Source: Asterias amurensis (Eukaryota > Echinodermata > Asteroidea > Forcipulatida > Asteriidae). Taken from it: a stretch of DNA of 64,000 bases. Under the pieces are notes generated by a model, which had not been told where the DNA came from, made no database searches, and saw only the letters and a list, made by a program, of their open reading frames with translations. The position numbers were made by a program, and so were the translations under genes. Each line of letters begins with the position of its first letter. Position 1 is the first letter of the stretch. Of the stretch, positions 24,454-36,400 are shown in pieces. The stretch spans positions 11,185,285-11,249,284 of the forward strand of contig NC_092651.1 in NCBI RefSeq assembly GCF_032118995.1, written 5' to 3'.

Positions 24454-27400
24454 ATGTTTAGTCCAACCATGGCGGGAACCAGTGCAAATCATGGGCACCA
24501 GCCTGCGGAGGTAGGACCCCAACAAAATAGATTTTAAAGACACTGGACACTATTAGTAATTGTCAAAGACCATTCTTTTCACTTTGTGTATCTCAAGATA
24601 TGCATAAAATAACAAACCTGTGAAAATTTGAGCTCAGTCGGTCGTTGCAGTTGCAAGAAAACAATGAAATTAAAAGCAACCTTGTCACTCGAAGTTGTGT
24701 GCTTTCAGATGGTTGATTTCAAAACCTCAAACTCTAAATCTAAGGTTCCGAAATCAAATTCATGGAAAATTACTTTCTCGAAAACTGCACTTCAGAGGGA
24801 GCCGTTTCTCACAGTGTATTATACTATCAACAGCTCCCCATTACTCTTTACCAAATAAGGTGTTATGCTAATAATTATTTTGAGTAATTACCAATAGTAT
24901 CCACTGCCTTTAAGCATTATGTATAAAGTGTTTGAGCTTTTCCCAACACTTCTTTGTCCCGGCCATACCCCTAGTTGTAGGGTTTTCCCGGGTGTTTCCA
25001 GCAGCAGCTTCTAAATGTGCCGCAGCACCTTGTAAACCCTTACAAGGTACTCAATAATTGGGTCTAATAGTTATTATGGGTGCATTCGATTAGCTTCCCT
25101 GGGTCTACCCCGCTGTGCTCACTACCCCTAAGTGACCCACTCTGCAAGCAGGGCACTGGGGGCTGACCTGAGTGAGCCCCTGGAACGATGTCAAAGCTAT
25201 TCGAACGCACCGGGGTAGACCCAGGGAAGCTAAATGAACGCACCCAATGATAAGTGCTTTGAGACGCCCATAGATATAGTACTAGATACAAAATCGTTAT
25301 TATTAACACGAAACACTTGGTGATGATTTTGGCTTTGGAAGAAGGTATCTAACTTGTGGCCCTTGGCACTTTTTCAGCTGGTTCTATTTTATTATGAGTA
25401 CATTCCTTGCCAACTAATCTAGACCTTGTGGCTACGCTTTTTGTAAAGTATTCCACCTAGTAAAATCTGTATTTTTCCTTGCCTCCAGGAAGATTTAGTA
25501 GCCCATATTTTGAACAATGATCACGAGGAAGTACCCCTAAAACTTTCAAGCGAGAACAAGTTTTATCAGGTTTTATTGGAATGGGAAATTCAACTCCTCG
25601 AAAAGCCCAACCCCTTGCAAGCAACCTGTTTGTAATCGTTCGTGATCACTCGATCCACATAGCCGTAGAAATTACAGCAAACCAAGGAGTTTCGAGGGCT
25701 CTTCGGGGATCACTTACCCGTGAAGACAAAGTTGATTTCTAATTGACGATCAACCCAATGGAAGACAGTGCCACACAGCTGCTCTGGATGTTTTATCCAA
25801 ATTCTGCTCTCTCATTTGTTGTGAAATCGTCATGTTTGTATCCGTAGGTTTTCCGCAAGGATCTGATCAGTGCCATGAAGCTGCCTGACTCCTACCAGCT
25901 TCTGCAAGACGAGTACATGGTCATCACGGACACATGGAAACAAGAATGGGAAAAAGGGGTCCAGGTACCGGTTAACCCTAGTAGCATCCCGTCAGTGACA
26001 TGTGAACAGAGCAAGGAATGGCAACCAGTGAACTTTAAACTGTAAGCACACCTTGAGTCTATCGTTATGGCCGAGCGGTTAAGAGCACCGGATTCAAGCT
26101 CTGGTGTTTGATCAGCAGAGTGTGGGTTCGAATCCTGGTCATTACACTTGCTACTTAAAATTAGGGAGGTAGTGCTCTCTGCTCTACCGGCCAGGCTTCG
26201 GACTGATGATACCCAACCCTACATCCATATGGACTGAAAAAGGGGTAACCCAGGTTCAGTCCTAGGAGTAGGTTGCAACGGCCTCTGGGATAAAATAAAT
26301 GTAGCCCACACCTTAAAGTGGCCTTCTGGCCTTGTGTGTCTGGCGACTTTGTATAATAAGTTTCAGGCATGGAATGACATGCAGGCAATGGAGGCCAAGG
26401 TCTTGGTGCCCTCTCAAAAATTTCCCATTGACTTTCACATTTTCAAATGGAAGTGCCCTTTGCAAAATGAAAACCGCCTTGCCCTTTCAATGATGAAATT
26501 CCAGGTATGAAGTTTAGAGTTATATTTTTGAAAGGGCAAGGTCTTTTTCTTAAAAAGGGGGAAAGAGCGCTAATTGTTTGACAAAACGTAGTATGTCTGA
26601 AGGAATATTTTGAAGGAGCACCAAGGCCAAGACTAGACCACAAGAAGCAATGGTCTTGGTGACCTCAATTTAATTCTATGCCTTTTGATTATCCCTTTTT
26701 TCACATATTGTGTTGTCCAAGCAATTATTGGGTCTAATTTAGCGCTATGGATTACTCTACATCTGTTGAAATATTTGCAATTTTTTGCACAATTGATGAC
26801 AGTAGAGACACAAATTTATGGCTATTTCCCTCGATAGAGCGGCGTGTAGGTACACAAAGAGATAAATATTTCCCAAACCAGAATGAACCTAGCTGATACA
26901 AACAAAATGTTGTCAGTGAACCCTATATTATCACTCTAATCATTGAGCAGGCCTGTATGCTTCGTTTTGAAAGGGCTGGGGCACCAAGGCATTTTCTCCT
27001 TGGTAAAGGGCACCCTATGATGAAACTGTCAATTTATACTGGGCACCAAGGAAATCACCAGGTGGCACGGAGGTATTATCACTCTAATCATTGAGCAGGC
27101 CTGTATGCTTCGTTTTGAAAGGGCTGGGGCACCAAGGCATTTTCTCCTTGGTAAAGGGCACCCTATGATGAAACTGTCAATTTATACTGGGCACCAAGGA
27201 AATCACCAGGTGGCACGGAGGTATTATCACTCTAATCATTGAGCAGGCCTGTAAGCTTCGTTTTGAAAGGGCTGGGGCAATGTGGCATTTTCTCCTTGGT
27301 AAAGGGCACCCTATTGGGGAATTGTCAATTTCTACTGGGCACCAAGGAAATCACCAGGGGGCACGGAGGCAATACGTGTAATTGCCTTCATTGCCTGTGT

Positions 27401-30400
27401 GAAGTATCAGGCCTAATTGGTCGTGTAATTTTCTTCAGAATTTCAATCTGTTTTTCTTAGATTGGTCTGTATATTTTCTTAATTTGCTTAATATTTTTAA
27501 CCTCTGTGAAGCGCCTCGGACCCTTTTGGGGTTTATGGCGCTATATAAAAACCATTTATTACTATTATTATTTTTTATTGATAGAGAATAACTTTACACT
27601 ACATTGTGACTCGCAGGCCAAGAAAGTTGATCTGTATGTCAGGAGGTACAGCTGAGCAGGAGGATTTTGCCGATGCCCACCTCAAGAAGCTGGAGTCGGT
27701 TTGTCTTTATGACCTGGATGAGGTTGATGAGCAGTGGCTAGAGATTGTCAATCAAGAGAGAGATGAGATGGGTAAGGAGATTGCCAAAAATATTAGATTT
27801 GGTTTTTACAGATGTGTGATAGCACCGTATACTCAGTGCTTTCCCTGAGTACTGTGAAAATATCACAGGCATGTTACTCGGGTGGGATTTGAACCCATGC
27901 CCCTTGCAATTCTAGAGCAGTGTCTTACCAACTAGACTACCAAGATTGTCCGGTAGCTAGAGGCAATTTGAATCCTATGTTTTGGCAGTGAGTTGAGATT
28001 GCCAAGGTTGAAAAACAACATCCTTCAATACAGTGTCAAGTTTGAACAAAGACCTATGCTTAAAGCCCAGTTCGACTTAATGTGAATGTGAAGCTAATTT
28101 TTACATCTCATGGCTGTTTTCACAGCGAATGTTTCTTATGAGTTGAAAAACACATGACAACTGTTGTGAATTGTGTTGTCAAAATTTGTATCGCATTCTC
28201 AGGAAATATGAACCAGGCTTTACAAGTGCATGCGCACAGACGAAGCAACTCTAGTCATGTTGTCCACTGAACCGGCTATTTTCGCATGTTATCATTTTCG
28301 GCAATAGCCCAAATCAGCTAGTGTAGACCTCATCCTAGAAGTTGTCGTCTGGCATTATGATGTAAGGCAATTTCTCATTATTATATTTTGTCTGTCTGTT
28401 CATTGTAGCTATATATTAATTATGCATACGTTTCTCTCAGGCGATCCGCCTATTGATGAGTTTACCATGGAACAGATCATTGAAGAGTGCGAGATGCAGG
28501 TGAGTACGTGTTGTGTATCTCTGTTTGGTTGTAAAGAAGAAATCAGTGAAAGATTGCTCGTAAATTAACTCATCTTAAAGGCACTGGACACTATTGGTAA
28601 ATTAATCAAAATATCTGTTATCATAACAACTTACCTGGAAACAGGCAATGGAGAGCTGTTGATAGTATAAAACATTGTGCGAAACAGCTCCCTCTGAAGT
28701 ATTTTTTTAGAAAGAGGTAATTTCTTACTCAAATAATAATGTCGGGCCTGAAGCCTTTTCGATTCTTAATTCTAATTCTAAAGCAAATTTTTTCATTCAA
28801 TCGTCTGTTTGTTTTTGTGACTCTACAGTGCCATAAGAACATGGATCATGCCATGCAGACCGAGGAAGGACTGGGTATTGAGTATGATGATGATGTCATC
28901 TGTGATGTATGCAGAGCGGTAAGTGCCGAATTGTCAGTGTTATTGTTTGTAGTTGTTTATTAGCGGCACTGAACACTACTGGTATTAACTCAGTGTCAGC
29001 ATACAATCTTAACTTGGTAACGAGCAATGTAGAGCTGTTGATAGGATACAAATATTGACTGCTTCGAGTGCTATGGTTAAAACTAAGACTCTCGAGGTGA
29101 TCCCGGGAGCGTGAGCGTTCGACCTTAACGCTGGTCCGCTGGCCAAATGCCAGTAGAAATCGCGGCGGACCAGCTGAAACACCTTGCCAACTGGTCCGGC
29201 TGACCAGTCAAAAATATCGGCAGCGGTACTACAGAACTATGACCATTTTTAAAATGTTTTCAGTCTCGAATAAAACATAACAATATTCACTCAAGGTTTG
29301 GATAAAACGTAAAAAAATCACTCGAAGTGCCGCTGAATGCTGGCAAACTTCCGACGAACACACAATACACAGCGCAACAGCCCATCATGCAACGCAAAGG
29401 CTTGTTGTCTTCGTATTAGTTCACGTGTAAGAAACATTGAACGCTAGTGGGCATTTCAGAATATTCGATAGCGTGAGAATAGACGCCCTCTATTGGTGAA
29501 AGTACGCGATAGCTTACGAAACTAGCTTCAATGGCCTTGACAAAAGACCACAAAGCAAAACACATTCTGTCGGCAGCATGGTCGTCAACGGAGCAGATTT
29601 CCGTGGGTCCTTTCCGTGTGGGAATAAGAGTCTAGCGTGTTTACGGAAAACAAGGCGTTGAGGCTTCATTCTACAAAAATTACCAAGTTGGGAAACTCTG
29701 GATGAGCAAAAAGGAGTATTTAATTGTGTTTCTTAAGGTTCTTCCATACTGATTTTGTTTAATTTTTTTTTGGACATTGTGTTTTGTGTTACAAAAGCTA
29801 CTAAAATCCATTAAAATGTTTAAATACAAAATTTCAAGAAGTTGACTGGTATCTTGTTTCTTTACAGCCGGACTGTGAGGAGGGTAATGAGATGGTCTTC
29901 TGTGATAAGTGCGACATTTGTGTACACCAGGTAAGTTTTCTGAATCCAAATTGTTAGATGTCAGTGTTTGGCGATTGTGGGGTACTTGATTTGAAGGGTT
30001 ATTTGGTTTGTTGTTCCAAGAAGCCTTAGTAGCATTGCCAGAACTGTGGACTGGTTGTCCTTAGCTGTCAGGTCTGGAATCTTTGAGAGGGCAAGGCCAT
30101 CTTCATTTTGCAAAGGCCACTTCCATTTGAAAATCTCAAAAGTCTAGACGAAACTTTTGAAGGGGCACCAAGGCCAAGACCAGGGCATGGGAGACTATAA
30201 CTTTTGTACCACCATATATTTCCAGACCTGTAGTATTCTAATATTAAAAGCATGTGAGGGCATTGACACAATGTGATTATAGGGTGAAATCTGGACTATT
30301 TGTAGAGTGAAATGGAAAATCCAGCTTGCTGCATGTATCCCTATCAATGTCACTTAAGTTTGTTCTGTGTTTAAATAATATTAACCTCATGCCCAGGGGT

Positions 30401-33400
30401 GATGGATCTCGCTGCGCCATTTTTTTCCCAGCATGCGTTGCTCGATCATAACCCCTGGAAGTGTAACTCGAAAATATCAAAACATAAGGGATATTACAAT
30501 TAGTCCTGTGGTTGATCCGTTCTGTGTTGGGCATAAGTTGCGCATACGCTGGATGCGCTGTGTGTAATTAAAGTCATAAACTTGCCTTGGCGTTCAGCGT
30601 TGCATGACAAAAAAAGTGAATACAGACATCTTTGTACGCACGCGTTCGGAGTATAGAGCTTTTTGGAGACGCACGGCATTGCAAATTTTTCGTGTATATG
30701 ATAGCCAATCAAAGACACGGATCGGAGTTTCCCTCCCAGGGGTTAGAGACGTACGCAGAGCTAGCATGATACGGCGCGCTGCCCATGGTAGCGAGGTTGG
30801 GTTAACATAACCAGACAAGTATTGTCATGTTTTGTGTTCTTTTATTTTTATACATTTAGGCATGCTACGGCATTGTGAATGGTGGTGACAAGAGTAGATG
30901 GGTTCTTATATTAATCAAACTAGTAGTGTGATATGTTGTGTTCCTTATTTGTACACTTTCAGGCATGCTATGGCATTGTGAAGGTACCTGAGGGGTGCTG
31001 GATGTGCCGTACCTGTGCTCTTGGGATTCAACCCATTTGCTTACTGTGTGGTGTCAAAGGCGGAGCCATGAAAAGTACAAGGTGAGGTTTGATTCTCAAT
31101 GTCTTTCTTTCTTTTGTTTTGATGACATTCCATTCGAGGAAACTTTGCAAACTCCCACAAGGGGATTTAAATGCCAAGCTGGCACAGCCAGTCTCTCTCA
31201 TAGAAGCGTTGGTTTGTTAACCATTGGTTTATCGTCTATGATTATTCAGGCATGACATTCTTCCTTCCTAGCTTGAAAATATATTCAACCATGCACATTA
31301 TACAAGAAAGTCGGGCCCTCGTGCTCAAAAATTATTTTCCTGCTTTTTTTTCCCAAGGACCAAAAGTTGTGCCTGGGTTATTGTTCTATGTTATTATGTA
31401 CTCTCCAAAACGCAATGTGAAAAGCAATAATAGAATCTCTCAACGTTAAAATGTCAATGTATCTTTGAGAAAGTAAAAGAATATGTTTTGGGTTTTTGTT
31501 TCTGTTGAACAGGAGTGGGACGAAGTGGGCCCATGTAAGCTGTGCTCTGTGGATCCCTGAGGTTAGCATAGGATGTGTAGAAAGAATGGAACCCATCACT
31601 AAGATATCACAGATACCGGTAAGATTATAATACTGAGTATATGTATATATATATATTTTTTAAATGATTTAGGATTGAACAAAGAAAAATTGACTAGAGC
31701 GGGATTTGAACCAACGACCTCCGGTTTAACGTGCCGGCGCTCTACCAACTGGGCTATCTAGCCCAATGTTGGTGGTCTCCCAATTTTGTCAATATCTTTG
31801 TTCGGGGGTGCCTGTCAGAAGCCATTAAACCGCAAACTGTGGTGTAGCCAGGGATCACACCCGGGTAACGATACAATCTGGGAAGCGGCAGACAGGGGAT
31901 CACCTTAAGGGGATGCAACTTTTTATATCAGATATCAAATAATAAACCACAAGGGAAACTGACTGGGTACATTTTTACATGATTTAGGATTGAACAAAGA
32001 AAAATTGACTAGAGCGGGATTTGAACCAACGACCTACGGTTTAACGTGCCTGCGCTCTACCAACTGAGCTATCTAGCCCTATGTTGGTGGTCTCCCACCA
32101 ACATATATATATATATGTTAATTTTTTTATGCCAGTCGCCAGACACACAAAGCCTGAAGGCCACTTCAAGGTATGGGCTACAATTATTTTTATTCCAGAG
32201 GTCGTTGCCACCTGCTCCTGGGGTTGAAACAGGGTTACCCCTTGTACAGTCCATACGGACATAGGCTTGGGTATCTCCAGTTGGAAGCCTGGTCGGTAGA
32301 GTACAAAGCACTACCTCCCCAATTTTACGCAGCAAGTGTCACGACCAGAATTCGAACCCACACTCTGCTGATCAAACATCAGAGCTTGAAGCCGGTGCTC
32401 TTAACCGCACGGCCATGACATGATGGTACAATTTATGGAAAGTAGCCATTGTGTGACGGTCTAGCTCGATCAGGGACTGAACACTAGGGCCACTGTGATA
32501 AGGTACAGTCAGTGGTGATGTGGGCAGCTGTTTGGAGGGCAGCTCCACACTCACAGACTGGACTTGCAATCTGGAGCATGTCTGCCTGACCATGACTAGT
32601 ACGAGGACTTGGTCACTACTCTTTTTTTTGTTCCTATTCTTAAATGTGTTTAGATTTTTTTAATGGCATATTGGGAACATCACAAGGCCACGCAGAAAGG
32701 TTTCTCAGATTGAAATGTATATTGCACAGGTTATCAGAAATAATTGCTTGTTCGCATGTGATGCTACTCCACGGTTCTAGCGTAGAAATTAAGGGCGTGC
32801 CCTGCAAGCAGAGAATGGTGAGCGTAAGGGCAGAATAAACCGTGCCAGGCATCGCATTTATTAATATGTTTTCAACACGCTTTTTTTCCAGGGAAGTCGA
32901 TGGGCGTTGATATGCAATCTATGTAGGGTCAGAACCGGCGCATGTATACAGTGTTCGGTAGGTAGACATTTCAGTGTTGAGTTTAAATTTTTAATAATGT
33001 TCGACGCTTTGCATGGTGTGAATAATAAGATCTAACTATAAATTAATATTTTATTAGATGTTAAATTTGCAGAATGATAATTTTGGTTTTACCCTTACAC
33101 CGATGTGTTAGACCACTGTATACTCAGTACTTTCCCAATTACTGTTGAACAAAAATCACAGGCATATTACTCGGGTGGGATTCTAACCCACGACCTTTGC
33201 AATTCTAGAGCAATGTCTTGCCAACAAGAGAAGAACAGATGTAGTCCTGGCGATTCCAACATTGTTTTCTGCTCTTCTTCGTGTAACAGTTGTGTAAAAA
33301 AGAAACTTAGATTGTTTTCATTGGATTATGACTTAAGCTCTTACCAATATTTTTCATATTCTACTCTATAGGTTAAAACCTGCAAAACCGCTTATCACGT

Positions 33401-36400
33401 CACGTGTGGTTTTCAGAACAACTTAGACATGAAGACGTATCTTGATGACGAGGTTGAAGTTCGATTCAGAGTAAGTGTTAGGCAGCGTTGTAGCCACGTT
33501 GGGCAGGCAGGCCTGCTCGGCACTGCCCAGAACTAACACATTTCGCCCAGCACTCTGATCAAAATACACTGTGCCGCCCTGCACAGATTTCCCCCAGATT
33601 GCAATTCAGCAATGACAGACCATTATCTAAACATGAATGTTTTTGTTGTTCCGCTCATCCTTGGTGGATTTAGAGCCCCCCACTATAATTTGGGATAGGA
33701 AGACAAATATCTGACGGAAAGTAAAGTGCCCCCTATGAGGAAAATGTAATTTTCCACTTGAGCATGCCAAGGCCACGACCATGGGGCATGGAGACAAATG
33801 CCTTTTCATTCATTCGAATGTATATTTATTTCCATACTTCATTGCCTCCATGAAGTATCCGGCCTGTGGTCAATTTGTGGAACCTGTTATGAATATATTA
33901 TTACTTTTTGTCTCTCTCTCTTGAAGTCGTTCTGTTTGAAGCACAGCAAGAAACGGAACCCTGATTCAGATACTGACGGTACGCCCCAAAAGAACTCGGC
34001 AACGGGAACCCCAAAGAAAGAGAAATCTTTAGAAGAGAAAGACAATGAGCGTGCAATAAGGTAAGCAATACCTTTCATAGAGCTGCTTAATTAAGCATAA
34101 GAGTTGCTAAGTAGTAATTAACAGGGTACCAGTAAAAAATGTACATAAGACATGGTAGTTTTGGCTGGTAACCTTATTCTGGTGAGCATAATTTGATTGC
34201 ACTTAGCTACTTTTTGTGCCTAAGCAGATCAATGAAACTGGGCCCAAATTAACTTGTTTAAGTTATCTTATTATGGAGTATTAAAAACACCGGTCCTTAA
34301 TGCCATTGGACCCTTTCGGTTCAGAAAAAAATAGAAGTTCACAGATTTTCAAATAACTTACAGGGTTTACAGAAGGCAGTGGTGAAAGACTTCTCTTGAA
34401 ATATTAGTCCATGAAATGCTTTACTCTTTGAGAAAACAGCAAAACAATATAAATTCTCGTTAACGAGAATTACGGATTTATTTTTATACATGTCATGACA
34501 CGGCGAAACGCGCGGAAACAAGGGTGGGGTTTTCCGTTGTTTTCTCCCGACTCCGATGACCGATTGAGCCTAAATTTTCACAGGTTTGTTATTTGATATA
34601 GAAGTTATGGTACACAAAGTGTGGGCCTTGGAAAACACTGTTTACCGAAAGGGTCCAATGGCTTTAAAGTAAAACTGCTTATCACAGTGCCATACAAATT
34701 TTGTCCAAGTCCAAACATTTTGGCATGGAGTGACCATCCACAGGGTCGACGCAGTAAAGATTAAGGTTATCGGAGGGTAAATCGTGCTAGTAGTCATTTT
34801 ATTTTTACATGTGCCTCTGTCTTCTTCAGAATTCAAAATGTGACGGAAGATTTCTACAAGTACGCCAAAGTAAAAGAGGTTTGCACAAACCTTAGCATGA
34901 AGGACGACATTGACGTTGTGGATCTTGTGTTTGAGTACTGGAAGCTTAAAAGAAAGGTTAGACAATTTTGAATTAACTAATGATTTTGATTTCAATCATG
35001 ATAATATTTGAGTGTTGTTCCTAGAAAGGAGCTGTTCAATTATTCCATCAAGATCAATAATAACATGTAGCGGCCAGATATATTGTTGGTACCTTCTGTC
35101 GCTTGCTTAAGTGGATAGGTTCGACGTTCTTGTGAAAATACCCAGAGAGCTTTTTGCTTTCATCTCGGCAAGAAGACACTATAGTCATTTAAAACAGTGA
35201 CTTTTATTGTATGTTTCTTTCTAATTTTGCCTAAAAAAAAAATAAGCATTTTATTTGTCAAAAACTAGTGTATGACCCTGCCCTTAAAGCAGACCCTTTC
35301 GGTACAGGGAAAAAAAAAAAAAGTTCACAGATTTACCAATAACTTACAGGGTTTACAGAAGGTAGTAGTGAAATACTTTTCTTGAAATATTGTTCCATGA
35401 AATGCTTTACTTTTTGAGAAAACAGTAAAACAATATCAATTCTTGTTAAAGAGAATTACGGATTTATTTTAAACACATGTCATGACACGGCGAGACGCGC
35501 GGATACAAGGGTGGGTTTTCCCGTTATTTTGACCGATTAAGCCCAAATTTCCACAGGTTTGTTATTTGATTTAGAAGTTGTGATACACGAAGTGAGGGCC
35601 TTGGACAATACTGTTTACCAGAAAGGGTCCAATGGCTTTAACTCAATGGTGATATTTTTATGAAAGGAATTTAAAACTTATCTTTTTTTGATTTGATATC
35701 AGTCTTGTTTCAACAAGCCGCTGGTTGTTCTTCAGAAAGAGGAATCGCCGAGTTCCAATGAGGAATACAACCTCCACGCTAGGATGAGAATGTTTGTTCA
35801 TCTACGTCAAGACTTAGAGAGGGTAAGATGTTGCCTTGGTCTGAGGGGATAGGGGTTGGGGGTGAGGGTTTGTACAACCTCCATGCTAGGATGAGGATGT
35901 TTGTGCATCTACGTCAAGACTTAGAGAGGGTAAGATGTAGGCTTGGTCTGAGGGGATAGGGGTTGGGGGTGAGGGTTTGTACAACCTCCATGCTAGGATG
36001 AGGATGTTTGTTCATCTACGTCAAGACTTAGAGAGGGTAAGATGAAGGCTTGGTCTGAGGGGGATAGGGGTTGGGGGTGGGGGTTTGTACAACCTCCATG
36101 CTAGGATGAGGATGAGGATGTTTGTTCATCTACATCAAGACTTAGAGAGGGTAAGATGTAGGCTTGGTCTGAGGGGATAGGGGTTGGGGGTGGGGGTTTG
36201 TACAACCTCCATGCTAGGATGAGGATGTTTGTGCATCTACGTCAAGACTTAGAGAGGGTAAGATGTAGGCTTGATCTGAGGGGGATAGGGGTTGGGGGTG
36301 GGGGTTTGTACAACCTCCATGCTAGGATGAGGATGTTTGTTCATCTACGTCAAGACTTGGAGAGGGTAAGATGTAGGCTTGGTCTGAGGGGGATAGGGGT

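Noticed and set aside
31690..31765. tRNA gene candidate on the minus strand
   Set aside because: Acceptor and anticodon stems do not pair properly and an almost identical copy with the same downstream body lies at 31982-32096.
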